Translations under genes and position numbers: made by a program | The notes under the pieces: generated by a model | Told to the model about the DNA's origin: nothing | Databases searched by the model: none | Seen by the model: only the letters and a program-made list of their open reading frames with translations | Assembly: GCF_051713825.1 (NCBI RefSeq) | Contig: NZ_JBIOQR010000001.1 | Span: forward strand, 3,720,001 to 3,784,000 | Source: Enterococcus_K sp051713825 | GTDB lineage: Bacteria > Bacillota > Bacilli > Lactobacillales > Enterococcaceae | Reading direction: 5' to 3' | DNA: 64,000 bases | Part shown: piece by piece, positions 1 through 8,194 of the stretch | How the letters are laid out: every line of letters begins with the position of its first letter | Numbering within the stretch: position 1 is the stretch's first letter

Positions 1-1
1 A

Positions 2-724
2 GGAGAGAGTGGCTTCATTGCTTTTCTAGCTCATTTTGCTCCTTTTTATACGATTGAAGACGATAAAAGTCTCCAACAAACAATTGAAAATTTTGCAGCT
101 CGACCAAACCCGGTTTCAGACTTAACAAACAAGTTTTTATCCTATATGAAAAAACAATACTTTACAGCAGAGCCTGAATTATTAGATCACCCACTAATTA
201 TGGGTAACCTTTTGAATGTTGGATTTAGTTTTTATGTCCTTCGACAAAAGTACCCTTCCATCCATGGGCTAGTTGTTCAACCACAGATGCGGGCTCACTC
301 AAGTAAAGAATTTCAAGAAAAGGTCACTCAATTTTTTTATGTAGCAAGAAAAGAACCCGAATTCCAGTTTATTACAGACGAAGTTTTACCAGAGATTTCT
401 ATAATGTTTGCTAGCGTTTTACTCCCTTATTACGATCGCGTAAAATATTCAGAGAAACTCCAAGTAAGTCTAGCAATGGAACATAACTTTCTGTTGGTGA
501 AAGGTCTCTATCAATTTTTGGACGACTTAAGGTTTATTGAAGCAGAACCCTACAACCCATCAAAAAATAGCGACTATGACTTGGTTATCAGCTCCTCATT
601 ATTATTAAAACAAGAGCATCCAGATTTGCCTATCTATTTCTGGGACCACTCTTCTAGTGAAAGCGAATTGATTTCTCTCTATCAAAAATTGCGTCATCTC
701 TATAACGAAAAAAATATTGAATAA
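2..724 (+). CDS. Mga-like transcriptional regulator, C-terminal part (5' end outside window)
   Basis: The reading frame is open from base 2, 48 codons upstream of the first ATG (146), so this is the 3' end of a gene that begins before the window. About 240 residues are visible. The last 80 residues include a stretch reading YDLVISSS and then a hydrophobic strand with a conserved aspartate (IYFWD), which resembles the EIIB-like C-terminal domain of Mga/AtxA-type virulence regulators. The preceding helical part fits a PRD-like region. The DNA-binding domain would be N-terminal and is not seen. Family assignment rests on overall resemblance only. The gene ends in TAA, followed by a hairpin at 734-778. 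Confidence 0.5.
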   Translation, partial: GESGFIAFLAHFAPFYTIEDDKSLQQTIENFAARPNPVSDLTNKFLSYMKKQYFTAEPELLDHPLIMGNLLNVGFSFYVLRQKYPSIHGLVVQPQMRAHSSKEFQEKVTQFFYVARKEPEFQFITDEVLPEISIMFASVLLPYYDRVKYSEKLQVSLAMEHNFLLVKGLYQFLDDLRFIEAEPYNPSKNSDYDLVISSSLLLKQEHPDLPIYFWDHSSSESELISLYQKLRHLYNEKNIE

Positions 725-733
725 CATCCTGAT

Positions 734-778
734 AGTAAGCATAGAATGGGTATGAATCCCACTCATCCTATGCTTACT
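734..778 (+). terminator. hairpin after the Mga-like gene
   Basis: Perfect 11-bp arms (734-744 and 768-778, AGTAAGCATAG and its complement) enclose a 23-base loop just after the stop codon. There is no clear U-tract, so it may be a weak terminator or an mRNA 3'-end stabiliser. Confidence 0.45.
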
Positions 779-888
779 AACCTTTATATCGCAATTTTCG
801 ACGCTCCGTAAGAATCTCTTAATAATTCTTTACAACTTCTGAAAACTTTCATCACAAAATATTCACAAATACTCGGTAATATAAATAC

Positions 889-968
889 ATACCAACAAAC
901 AACCCTAACAAAACACTTTTTCATTTTTAACTCCTTGCCCGCCAGCTACCCTCTGGCGGGCTATTTTT
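889..968 (+). ncRNA. putative small RNA, copy 1 of 3
   Basis: About 80 nt. A -10-like TAATAT (878-883) precedes the start region CATACC (888-893). The body is pyrimidine-rich and contains AACTCCTT, complementary to a Shine-Dalgarno sequence. It ends in a perfect 9-bp stem (937-945/953-961, GCCCGCCAG) followed by TATTTTT, a canonical intrinsic terminator. Copies 2 and 3 have GCCTGCCAG paired with CTGGCAGGC. This is a C:G to T:A compensatory change, which supports selection on the RNA stem. No consensus -35 is visible, so an activator may be needed. The length and exposed anti-SD recall the csRNAs of streptococci, but that is analogy, not homology. No start codon with an RBS lies in the unit. 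Confidence 0.5.
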
Positions 969-1255
969 GGCAGTCCCGCTGGTGTAGGACCTTCTAGCGG
1001 GATGCTAGGCGTGAGGCGATAATTCAAAATGGCACATTTTGTTACCTTATAACAAGCCTTAGCTGGCAGTCCCACTGGTGCATGACCTTCTAGCGGGATG
1101 CTAGGCGCAGAGCAATAAGGTGAACTGGAACAGTTCATTGTCCTTTAATAGAGCTCTAGCTGGCAGTCCCGCTGGTGCATGACCTTCTAGCGAGAGGCTA
1201 GGCGTGAGGCGACAATTCAAAATGGCACATTTTACCATCATTCCCCTAACCTTAG
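969..1255. repeat. palindromic repeat array, units A-C
   Basis: Three head-to-tail units of about 96 bp start near 969, 1064 and 1161. Each opens with GGCAGTCCC and carries a first inverted repeat (for example CCCGCT...AGCGGG at 974-979/996-1001). The segment GATGCTAGGCG follows, then a second hairpin. In units A and C the second hairpin is AAAATG/CATTTT; in unit B it is TGAACTG/CAGTTCA. The array begins directly at the terminator of sRNA copy 1. No protein gene with an RBS is seen; open frames here are by-products of the repeats. Strand and function are unknown. Confidence 0.7.
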
Positions 1256-1366
1256 CTACCAGTCTGTTATCCAATCTCTACTTCTTAATACTTTCGCTTC
1301 CTTTTCTTTACCATTTTTCTACTCTTTCGTCATAATTTATTCAAACTTTCTCGTTATAGTATATTC

Positions 1367-1448
1367 ATACCCAGAAACAACCCTAACAAAACACTTTTTC
1401 ATTTTTAACTCCTTTGCCTGCCAGCTACCCTCTGGCAGGCTACTTTTT
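1367..1448 (+). ncRNA. putative small RNA, copy 2 of 3
   Basis: The body is nearly identical to the copy at 889-968. A -10-like TATAGT (1355-1360) lies about 7 bases before the start region CATACC. The conserved body CCCTAACAAAACACTTTTTC is followed by AACTCCTTT, an anti-Shine-Dalgarno motif. The terminator stem is 9 bp (1416-1424/1432-1440) with a T-rich tail (1441-1449). The 100 bases upstream are not repeat-like, and -35 consensus is lacking. Conservation begins around the -10 and ends at the terminator, as expected if the transcript is what is duplicated. Confidence 0.5.
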
Positions 1449-1660
1449 TGTTCCTAGCTAGATAGAGTTAGTCCTCAAATTCTCCTTCTATCTCTGCCCT
1501 GCCTTATAAAAATCGATAACCAAAGCAGACTGACTAATCTTCTCTTTAATTACTCAACAATAAAATACCGTACGTTTTTTAAAATCAATGAAACAAACTC
1601 TTAAATAATTCCAAACATATTTGTCACAGTTTTTTCATAGTCATTTGTTATAGTATATTC

Positions 1661-1740
1661 ATACCCAGAAACAACCCTAACAAAACACTTTTTCATTTTT
1701 AACTCCTTGCCTGCCAGCTACCCTCTGGCAGGCTATTTTT
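1661..1740 (+). ncRNA. putative small RNA, copy 3 of 3
   Basis: Third copy of the 80-nt cassette. TATAGT lies at 1649-1654 and the start region is near 1660. The body matches copy 2 almost base for base. The stem is 1709-1717/1725-1733, followed by TATTTTT (1734-1740). The upstream region shares GTCA-A--TTTTTTCA with copy 2 at the same distance from the -10, so a common regulator is possible. Another block of palindromic repeats starts immediately after the terminator. Confidence 0.5.
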
Positions 1741-2215
1741 GTCAGTCCCACTTTTGTAGGACCTTCTAGTGGGATGATAGGCGTGGTGCGATACAGATGA
1801 AATGTTTCATTTCCTTACCCCAGCACTAGTAAGGATGGTAGGCGCAGTACGATAAGGTGAACTAGAATAGTTCACTGTCCTTTGAAATGAGCTCTAGCTG
1901 GCAGTCCCACTGGTGCATGACCTTCTAGCGGGATGCTAAGCGCAGAGCAATAAGGTGAACTGGAACAGTTCACGGTCCTTTGAAATGGGCTCTAGATGGC
2001 AGTCCCACTTTTGTAGGACCTTCTAGTGGGATGATAGGCGTGGTGCGATACAGATGAAATGTTTCATTTCCTTACCCCAGCACTAGTAAGGATGCTAAGC
2101 GCAGAGCAATAAGGTGAACTAGAATAGTTCACTGTCCTTTGAAATGGGCTCTAGCTGGCAGTCCTACTTTTGTAGGAACATTTAGCTGCCAGTCCTACTT
2201 TTATAGGACCATTTA
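1741..2215. repeat. palindromic repeat array, units D-G
   Basis: Units begin near 1741, 1899, 1997 and 2157. D and F are long (about 155 bp) and nearly identical: CCCACT pairs with AGTGGG, then GAAATG/CATTTC, then TGAACT/AGTTCA. In units A and C the first stem is CCCGCT, so both sides changed together in D and F. G is shorter and holds two compact hairpins: TCCTAC/GTAGGA (2162-2177) and GTCCTA/TAGGAC. Stem conservation with changing sequence suggests a structured RNA or DNA cruciform element. No coding sequence is supported. Confidence 0.65.
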
Positions 2216-2312
2216 ATAGAAAAGATAAACGTCGATCATCGTCTCCCCCTCATGTCCCTTGTTCTAACACTAACTCATTCCAAAATCATCTCATCTTTTT
2301 ACATTTACGAAC

Positions 2313-2345
2313 AAAAAAGACCGAGATATCATTTCTCCCGGCCTT
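2313..2345 (-). terminator. intrinsic terminator of the 2361-2735 gene
   Basis: On the minus strand a GC-rich stem (GGCCGGGAGA against TCTCGGTC) is followed by TTTTTT, 16 bases after the stop of the gene at 2361-2735. Confidence 0.75.
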
Positions 2346-2360
2346 CAATCTTCATTCTTA

Positions 2361-2735
2361 TTATTTTGACATGCGTTCTTCTGAGCTTTTGGTTGAAAGC
2401 ACGCTAATTTTTTTGATTTGTGCAATTGAAACCATGTGCATTTGTTGTTCTTTGGACTGATCTCTCACAACTACCGTATCTTTTCCAACTGTTTTTGTCG
2501 CAATCCACCCAGAAAGTACTTTTGCTTTTGGATTATGAGGATCCTCCTGTATTTGAAGAACAACTAAACTTTTTTCAACTGCTGCTTTTTGTAGTTTTTT
2601 GACAATGTCCGCGGTCATCTGCTTTTGCATACGTAGCTCACCAGAGTCATTAATGAACGCATCTAAAAAACTTTGAGAAGTTGTTGAGACTAATCTAGTT
2701 AATTTCTTCATTGTTGAAGCTTTCTTTTTCTCCAA
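2361..2735 (-). CDS. hypothetical protein, 124 aa
   Basis: I do not recognise a family. The start is TTG at 2735, chosen because AAAGGAGGCG lies 9 bases upstream; the first in-frame ATG is nine codons into the frame. The protein is lysine-rich with a helical N-terminal half. Its C-terminal half is beta-rich (LSGWIATKTVG, DTVVVRDQS, MVSIAQIKKISVL). That pattern is loosely like small YolD-type proteins, which end in a similar barrel strand, but this is weak. No signal peptide or membrane segment. It is a single gene with its own terminator at 2313-2345, next to the repeat-rich region. Confidence 0.6.
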   Translation of the reverse strand: MEKKKASTMKKLTRLVSTTSQSFLDAFINDSGELRMQKQMTADIVKKLQKAAVEKSLVVLQIQEDPHNPKAKVLSGWIATKTVGKDTVVVRDQSKEQQMHMVSIAQIKKISVLSTKSSEERMSK

Positions 2736-2876
2736 TTACAATCGCCTCCTTTGCGCTAAAAAACGGACATTCTACTCCTTACCATTTTACCTAATTTTCT
2801 GGTAAAATACAAGAAAACATGTTCGTACTTTGCAAATTTTAAGCATCTACTCAGACTAGTTGCCAGCTATTTTAGC

Positions 2877-3332
2877 TTAAAATAACCTTTTCAACCATTT
2901 ATTGATTCCTTCAGAAACTAACGCATAAGTTTCGTCAAAGTTCCCTGTGTAATAGGGATCTGGCACCTCAACTGTTTCTTTTCCAGGAACGACACGCATA
3001 AACAATTGAATTTTATGTTTTGTTTCTTCTGGCGCTATCTTCAATAAATCATTTACGTTACTTTGATCCATTCCTATAATAACATCCGCTTCAAGAAAAT
3101 CTTGTGTGGTAATCTGACGAGCATAGATTCCTGCAAAATCAATACCCTGTTGCTTCAAAATCTTCTGTGTTCCTTGATGAGGGGGTTTCCCAACTTCCCA
3201 ACGACTTGTTGCCGCAGAATCAACCACTAGCTTGCCGGATAAATCATTGGTTATTATTTCGTGCCTCATCAACGCTTCTGCCATAGGGGAGCGACAAATG
3301 TTTCCCAAGCAGACAAAGATAATCTTTTTCAT
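2877..3332 (-). CDS. low-molecular-weight protein tyrosine phosphatase
   Basis: Cytoplasmic phosphatase of about 151 residues. The P-loop CLGNICRSPMAEAL near residue 8 matches the family signature C-X5-R-S. The general-acid aspartate lies in VPDPYYTG near residue 125. Family members remove phosphate from tyrosine, and sometimes arginine, on proteins. The start is taken at the second ATG (3332) because AGGAGG is 8 bases upstream; the ATG at 3338 is only 2 bases from it. No cognate tyrosine kinase is adjacent. The substrate cannot be read from the sequence. Confidence 0.85.
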   Translation of the reverse strand: MKKIIFVCLGNICRSPMAEALMRHEIITNDLSGKLVVDSAATSRWEVGKPPHQGTQKILKQQGIDFAGIYARQITTQDFLEADVIIGMDQSNVNDLLKIAPEETKHKIQLFMRVVPGKETVEVPDPYYTGNFDETYALVSEGINKWLKRLF

Positions 3333-3371
3333 CGCCATAACCTCCTGTTTTACTTATAAAAAAGAAGCCCC

Positions 3372-3941
3372 TTAGACTTCATTTTGTGAATATAATCGGT
3401 AAGAGAAAAATTCTATATCCTGTGCCAAACGGAATAACTGGGTCGCAATTTCTAATGGGCTCTCTTGGTACCCTTCCAAAATCCAGTTTGTCAGGACGCC
3501 ACTACAGCCATAAGAAAAAAAGCGCGCGTAAAAATATTTATCTTTTTTGGATAGTTGTTTTTCTTCATCCATTTGATCAAATAAAGAAATAAATAATTTT
3601 TGCGTAATCTCAGAAAACTCATTCATTAAAACCTCGGGATCCGCTTGAACTGTATTTAAATAGAAAGCACTTTTTTCTTTCATCGCCTTAAGCATTTTTA
3701 ATGCTTGTTCTTCCCAGTTTTCTAGAGACAAGCTCTCAGATTTTAAATAGCATAATGAATCTTCAACATAGACCCAACGCAATAAATCATACTTATCGGA
3801 AAAGTGATAATAGAATGTCTGTCGATTTAAGTCGACTTTTTTAGTCAAATCTTGAATGCTAATTTTCTTAAAACTTTTGGTTTCACAGAACTCAACCAGT
3901 GCAGCTCCTATCACTTTTTTTGTTACTTTCGACTCACTCAT
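3372..3941 (-). CDS. TetR-family transcriptional regulator
   Basis: 189 residues. The N-terminal helix-turn-helix is typical of TetR (ISIQDLTKKVDLNRQTFYYHF at about residues 28-48, ending in the characteristic YYHF-DK-DLL). The C-terminal ligand-binding half is helical and resembles the DhaS-like subgroup, which lacks a conserved ligand motif. It acts as a dimeric DNA-binding regulator. It stands alone between the phosphatase and an ATPase gene on the same strand, so no target gene is obvious from context. A short hairpin with a T-run after the stop (about 3355-3381) could terminate it. Confidence 0.8.
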   Translation of the reverse strand: MSESKVTKKVIGAALVEFCETKSFKKISIQDLTKKVDLNRQTFYYHFSDKYDLLRWVYVEDSLCYLKSESLSLENWEEQALKMLKAMKEKSAFYLNTVQADPEVLMNEFSEITQKLFISLFDQMDEEKQLSKKDKYFYARFFSYGCSGVLTNWILEGYQESPLEIATQLFRLAQDIEFFSYRLYSQNEV

Positions 3942-4045
3942 CTCTTCCCCCCCATTCTTGTCTATTTATCATAACAAAAAAAAGAACATTTTTCTTTAAC
4001 TTTTTTCTGTCAATCTACGAAAAACAGTCTCGTTTGAGGCACTAT

Positions 4046-4867
4046 TCATTCCTCTTGAAACAACTTTTGTTTTCTCTTAAAAAAATCAGCCATCACACGG
4101 ACATTTTCTAGTTTCGTCCAACTTTGAGGAAGCATATGTTCTTGATTCATGTCATAAATAAGGCCTTCCAAGCTACCTAATAACAGCGGAGAATGGGTTG
4201 CTATCAAAAACTGACAATCTAAAAAACGAGCTGCCTCAGTAATTTTGTCTACTAACTCTAATTGTTTCTCAGCAGAAAGAGAGGCTTCTGGCTCATCTAA
4301 TAGATAGACCCCACCCGGCACAAGGTAATCTTCAAAAATCTGCATCGACGTTTCCCCATTTGAATATTTTTCTTGAGAAAACTGAATTCTTTCCATTTGT
4401 TGTTGCATTTGGAAAGACTCTTTATGACGTTCGACTTGCTCTTTTGTCATCCCTAACTGTCTTCGTTGATAAAGATAACCTTCCGCCAAAATAGCCTCTT
4501 GTTGTACTTTTTTTATCTCATATAAGATATCTTCACTTTTTATGTAGTATGAATCCTTAGAAACTCTTCTCGCTTGTTTACCATTTTCAGACTCTTCCAT
4601 AAATATCTGTAACTCAGACAAATATTTTTTTACATAGTCCACTGTATTAGGTCCATAATACATCGGCTCCTCTGCTCCTTTTATCGCAAGCTTTGAGGCA
4701 ATCAAATTCAATAAAGTCGATTTGCCCGATCCGTTACTTCCATAAAACATCGTAATCGTATCTAATGCAAAATGAGCTCCTGTTTTCCCTCTAAAATTAT
4801 TATAGGGATAGAGATTCGGATTTTTTACGGTTTCTGAAGATAATTGTATCGAACGAATATATTTCAT
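4046..4867 (-). CDS. AAA/ABC-type ATPase, orphan (RecF/SMC-like nucleotide-binding fold)
   Basis: 273 residues from ATG at 4867, which has GAAAGGAGA upstream. The open frame extends to 5002, but that part is encoded by a repeat element and lacks an RBS. Walker A is GSNGSGKST near residue 31, the signature-like motif is YSNGETS, Walker B is VYLLDEPEASLS, and the switch histidine is in ATHSP. This order is that of single-domain ABC-class ATPases found in DNA repair, anti-phage or unknown roles. No membrane partner or nuclease is adjacent. Such proteins in Firmicutes are usually annotated only as AAA family ATPase. Function unknown. Confidence 0.8.
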   Translation of the reverse strand: MKYIRSIQLSSETVKNPNLYPYNNFRGKTGAHFALDTITMFYGSNGSGKSTLLNLIASKLAIKGAEEPMYYGPNTVDYVKKYLSELQIFMEESENGKQARRVSKDSYYIKSEDILYEIKKVQQEAILAEGYLYQRRQLGMTKEQVERHKESFQMQQQMERIQFSQEKYSNGETSMQIFEDYLVPGGVYLLDEPEASLSAEKQLELVDKITEAARFLDCQFLIATHSPLLLGSLEGLIYDMNQEHMLPQSWTKLENVRVMADFFKRKQKLFQEE

Positions 4868-4894
4868 AATCGTCTCCTTTCTTTCAACTCTAAA

Positions 4895-5135
4895 AGAAGA
4901 GTATGGGACATAGCTCAAAAAGTTATGTCCCATACTCCTAGTACCCGAATAAACGGTGGGCACAGAAGCAACTCCATCTACACTGCGTTCCGCTCTCAAC
5001 AACTTCTACGCATGAGACATGCTAGAGTTGAAGGTTCGGAAATAAGCTGAAATTCACAAAAATTTGTAGAGCAATTTTCGTGAATTCCTTCTTATTTCTC
5101 GGAGTTAAACACTTCTGTCCCAACCTTCTTCTTAT
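4895..5135. repeat. mosaic palindromic element, copy R1
   Basis: Contains the hairpin GAGTATGGGACATAGCT...ATGTCCCATACTC (4899-4937), then GGTGGGCACAGAAGCAACTCC (one end), the module CTCAACAACTTCTACGCATG, and the opposite end GGAGTTAAACACTTCTGTCCC. The two ends form an imperfect terminal inverted repeat of about 22 bp. It lies between dtd and the ATPase gene. Related copies occur near 14788, 41713, 44958, 50113 and 55171. Confidence 0.8.
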
Positions 5136-5187
5136 AAACTACATATTTGGCTCATTTAAGCCTTTAATAGACCCATTTAAGCCTATC

Positions 5188-5634
5188 CTATTTCTCTTTG
5201 GAGTCAATAATAATCGTCACAGGACCATCATTGGTTAAATTCACATCCATATCGGCCCCAAACTCACCAGTCGAAACAGGAATTCCTTTTCGTTTTAACC
5301 CATCATTAAATTCTTTGTATAACGGAATCGCTTGTTCTGGACGCGCTGCCTGAATAAAACTAGGTCGGTTGCCTTTTTTGGTATCCGCGAATAAGGTAAA
5401 CTGCGAAACACTCAAAATGCTTCCACCAATATCAGAAATACTCAAATTCATCTTGCCTTCTTTATCCTCAAACACCCGTAACAAAGAGATTTTACGCACC
5501 AGATAATCAACATCCTCTGTCGTATCCGTTTCATGAATGCCTAACAAAATCATAAATCCTCTGCCGACCTTGCCAACAGAATGCCCATTTACTAAAACCT
5601 CAGCTTGACTTACTCGTTGAATCACTGCACGCAT
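5188..5634 (-). CDS. dtd: D-aminoacyl-tRNA deacylase
   Basis: 148 residues, the normal length. It hydrolyses the ester bond of D-amino acids mischarged on tRNA (and of Gly-tRNA-Ala), protecting translation. The start MRAVIQRV, the catalytic-pocket motif SVSQFTL near residue 77 and the C-terminal cross-subunit motif NLTNDGPVT near residue 132 are all present. Thus both family signatures (SQFTLxA and NxGPVT) are seen. It lies 12 bases after the relA stop on the same strand, the usual relA-dtd operon of Firmicutes, and is probably co-transcribed from the relA promoter. Confidence 0.95.
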   Translation of the reverse strand: MRAVIQRVSQAEVLVNGHSVGKVGRGFMILLGIHETDTTEDVDYLVRKISLLRVFEDKEGKMNLSISDIGGSILSVSQFTLFADTKKGNRPSFIQAARPEQAIPLYKEFNDGLKRKGIPVSTGEFGADMDVNLTNDGPVTIIIDSKEK

Positions 5635-5646
5635 ATATTTTCTCTC

Positions 5647-7860
5647 CTATCCGTTAGTCCTACGAACACTGTATACATCAGGAACCATTTTAATCTTATC
5701 AACAATCGTTTTCAAATGAGTTAAGTTTTGGATACCTAACGTGACATGAATCGTAGCCATTTTATCTTTTGATGTTTTGGCTTCCACACTCACTAAGTTC
5801 TTCGTCATTGAATTAATCGTTTGAAGAACCTCGTTTAACAAACCAGAACGATTATAACCATAGATTTCCAAATCTGCGTCATATTCTTTTTTTGTATTCC
5901 CTGAATCTTCCCACTCGACCTCAATCAACCGCTCAGACAATTCCTCTTTGCTCTGAACATTTGCGCAATCCGCTCGGTGAATAGAAATTCCCCGTCCTTT
6001 TGTAATATACCCGACGATATCATCCCCTGGAACTGGATTACAACAACGACTAATACGAATTAACAAATTTTCGACCCCTTGAATCACAATGCCGCCTTCA
6101 TGACGAACTTTCATTTTTTCAGGCTCTTTTTTCACGGTTTGATTTAGAATCTCTTCCGCTTCTTGTTTTTGTTTCTCTTTCTCACGCTCACGTCGTTCTT
6201 TTTCTGTCAGACGATTCGTTAATGTCAATGGGCTCAATTCTCCATATCCTACTGCTGCATACAAATCATCTTCCGTTTGAAAATTAAAACGATCTAACGC
6301 TTCACTCATTTTGGCCTTACTTAAAAACTCTTTAGGTGCAAAGCCTAAATCATTTAGACATTTGATTACTGCCTCATGACCACGAACAATATTTTCTTCT
6401 CTATCCTGCACTTTGAAGAAACGTTTAATTTTATTCTTCGCCTTACTGGTGGCCACCATTTTCAGCCAGTCACGACTCGGGCCAAATGAATTCGGTGACG
6501 TTAAGATTTCAATAATATCCCCATTTTTTAATTTATAATCTAGCTGAACCATTTTGCCATTCACCTTGGCACCTGTCGTCTTGTTGCCAATATCAGTATG
6601 GATGCTATAAGCAAAGTCCAGTGGCCCTGAGCCTTTAGGAAGCTCGGTTACATCTCCTTTGGGTGTAAACACGTACACCTTATCACTAAAGATATCACCT
6701 TTTACGCCTTCCATAAACTCTGACGCATCATAACTTTCATCTTGCAGCTCAATGATTTCATGAAACCAGCTCAGTTGTTTAGTCATTCCGTCTGGTTCCG
6801 TTTTATCGGTCTTCCCTTCTTTGTAAGCCCAATGTGCGGCCACCCCAAATTCAGCGATTTCATGCATTTCATGCGTTCGAATCTGAATTTCTACAGGATT
6901 TCCTTTAGGACCAATCACCGTGGTATGAAGAGACTGATACATATTCGCTTTGGGCATCGCAATATAATCTTTAAAACGGCCCGGCATCGGTTTCCACTTG
7001 GTATGAATAGCCCCCAACACGGCATAACAATCCTTGATTGAATCAACAATCACCCGAATCGCCAATAAATCATAAATTTCATCAAACTGCTTCTTTTGAT
7101 CTTTCATTTTTCGATAAATCGAATAGATATGCTTCGGTCTACCATAAATTTCGGCATAAATATCTAATTCTTCTGTAGCGACACGAATCACTTCGACTGT
7201 TTCTGAAACGTACGATTCACGCTCTTCACGTTTTGACTGCATCAAATGAACAATTCGGTAATATTGTTTTGGATTTAGATAACGTAAAGCCGTATCCTCA
7301 AGCTCCCATTTAATTCGACTAATCCCTAGACGATGGGCTAAGGGCGCATAGATTTCCATCGTTTCTTGCGCAATTCGACGCTGTTTGTCCTCACGTAAAT
7401 GCTTCAAAGTGCGCATATTGTGCAGACGGTCAGCTAATTTGACCATGATAACACGCAAATCTTGCGCCATCGCTAACAGCATTTTCCGGTGGTTCTCCGC
7501 TAATTGTTCTTCATGTGATTTGTATTTAATTTTCCCTAATTTGGTCACGCCGTCCACTAGCATCGCAACGTCTTTTCCAAATTCCTCGGCTAAATCTGCC
7601 AACGTTACCTCTGTATCCTCAACGACATCATGTAAGAAACCCGTTGCTACCGTATGTGGATCCATTCTTAACTCTGCAAGAATCCCGGCTACTTGGATGG
7701 GATGGATAATGTATGGTTCTCCTGATTTGCGAACTTGTCCTTCATGCGCTTGTGTTGCATAATCACACGCTTTTTGGACAAACGCCACATGTTTTGGCCC
7801 CATATATTGCGAAACAATGTTGATAACTCCGGCACCCGTTAATATTTTTTCTTTCGGCAT
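5647..7860 (-). CDS. relA: bifunctional (p)ppGpp synthetase/hydrolase RelA/SpoT homologue
   Basis: Makes ppGpp and pppGpp from ATP and GDP/GTP on amino-acid starvation, and degrades them. 737 residues from ATG at 7860, preceded by AGGGAGG; this is the length of the E. faecalis enzyme. The frame continues upstream to 7950 without a suitable RBS. Order: HD hydrolase domain with HDVVEDT (intact metal site, so hydrolysis is expected), synthetase domain with a typical RxKxxxSIYRK region, TGS (about 390-450), a cysteine-containing region (RCCNPVPGDDIVGYIT) and a C-terminal ACT domain. Followed by dtd. A sigma-A-type promoter lies at 7990-8018. Confidence 0.95.
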   Translation of the reverse strand: MPKEKILTGAGVINIVSQYMGPKHVAFVQKACDYATQAHEGQVRKSGEPYIIHPIQVAGILAELRMDPHTVATGFLHDVVEDTEVTLADLAEEFGKDVAMLVDGVTKLGKIKYKSHEEQLAENHRKMLLAMAQDLRVIMVKLADRLHNMRTLKHLREDKQRRIAQETMEIYAPLAHRLGISRIKWELEDTALRYLNPKQYYRIVHLMQSKREERESYVSETVEVIRVATEELDIYAEIYGRPKHIYSIYRKMKDQKKQFDEIYDLLAIRVIVDSIKDCYAVLGAIHTKWKPMPGRFKDYIAMPKANMYQSLHTTVIGPKGNPVEIQIRTHEMHEIAEFGVAAHWAYKEGKTDKTEPDGMTKQLSWFHEIIELQDESYDASEFMEGVKGDIFSDKVYVFTPKGDVTELPKGSGPLDFAYSIHTDIGNKTTGAKVNGKMVQLDYKLKNGDIIEILTSPNSFGPSRDWLKMVATSKAKNKIKRFFKVQDREENIVRGHEAVIKCLNDLGFAPKEFLSKAKMSEALDRFNFQTEDDLYAAVGYGELSPLTLTNRLTEKERREREKEKQKQEAEEILNQTVKKEPEKMKVRHEGGIVIQGVENLLIRISRCCNPVPGDDIVGYITKGRGISIHRADCANVQSKEELSERLIEVEWEDSGNTKKEYDADLEIYGYNRSGLLNEVLQTINSMTKNLVSVEAKTSKDKMATIHVTLGIQNLTHLKTIVDKIKMVPDVYSVRRTNG

Positions 7861-7989
7861 CTGAACAACCCTCCCTATAAACGAAATAAGCTGAGACATT
7901 CTTCCTCGAATCGCATGTCCCAGTTTCCCGTCAAAAAAATCGTTTTTCACAATTTATAATTTTCACTGTATTAAATGATGATTGTTCTC

Positions 7990-8018
7990 ATTATACAAAG
8001 AATCACGTGATTTTTCAA
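7990..8018 (-). promoter_or_regulatory. relA promoter with palindrome in the spacer
   Basis: On the minus strand TTGAAA (8018-8013), a 17-bp spacer and TATAAT (7995-7990) stand about 130 bases before the relA start. The spacer includes the perfect 12-bp palindrome AATCACGTGATT (8001-8012), a candidate binding site for a regulator. The rest of 7861-8194 holds no gene; a weak hairpin (8037-8059) could terminate rsmE transcription. Confidence 0.65.
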
Positions 8019-8194
8019 TTCCATCAAGCCTAAATATAGAGAACTTCCGTGATTCTCTATGAACGAGTCCAAAAAAAGTAAACGGTTCTAATAGAATCCA
8101 AACACAATCTTTTCGGCTTCCTTTTAAAACTGTCTACTTTTCTCATTTTTTCTTTTAGCTAATCAGCCATGTTCTTATCAAATGCCCCATGCAC

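Noticed and set aside
971..1020. tRNA-like fold in the repeat unit
   Set aside because: No acceptor/anticodon arrangement or T-loop consensus could be made.
905..1138. 77-codon open frame on the minus strand
   Set aside because: It lies across an sRNA terminator and repeat units A-B, has no RBS, and its peptide repeats (SIPLEG) reflect the DNA repeats.
969..2215. Possible CRISPR array
   Set aside because: Unit lengths differ (60-155 bp), no constant repeat with unique equal-length spacers, and no cas gene is near.
4868..5002. N-terminal extension of the orphan ATPase
   Set aside because: Encoded by repeat R1 and its hairpin; the ATG at 4867 has a good RBS and begins the conserved domain.
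7861..7950. 30-residue N-terminal extension of RelA
   Set aside because: No RBS at 7950; AGGGAGG precedes ATG 7860 and the resulting 737 residues equal the usual length.
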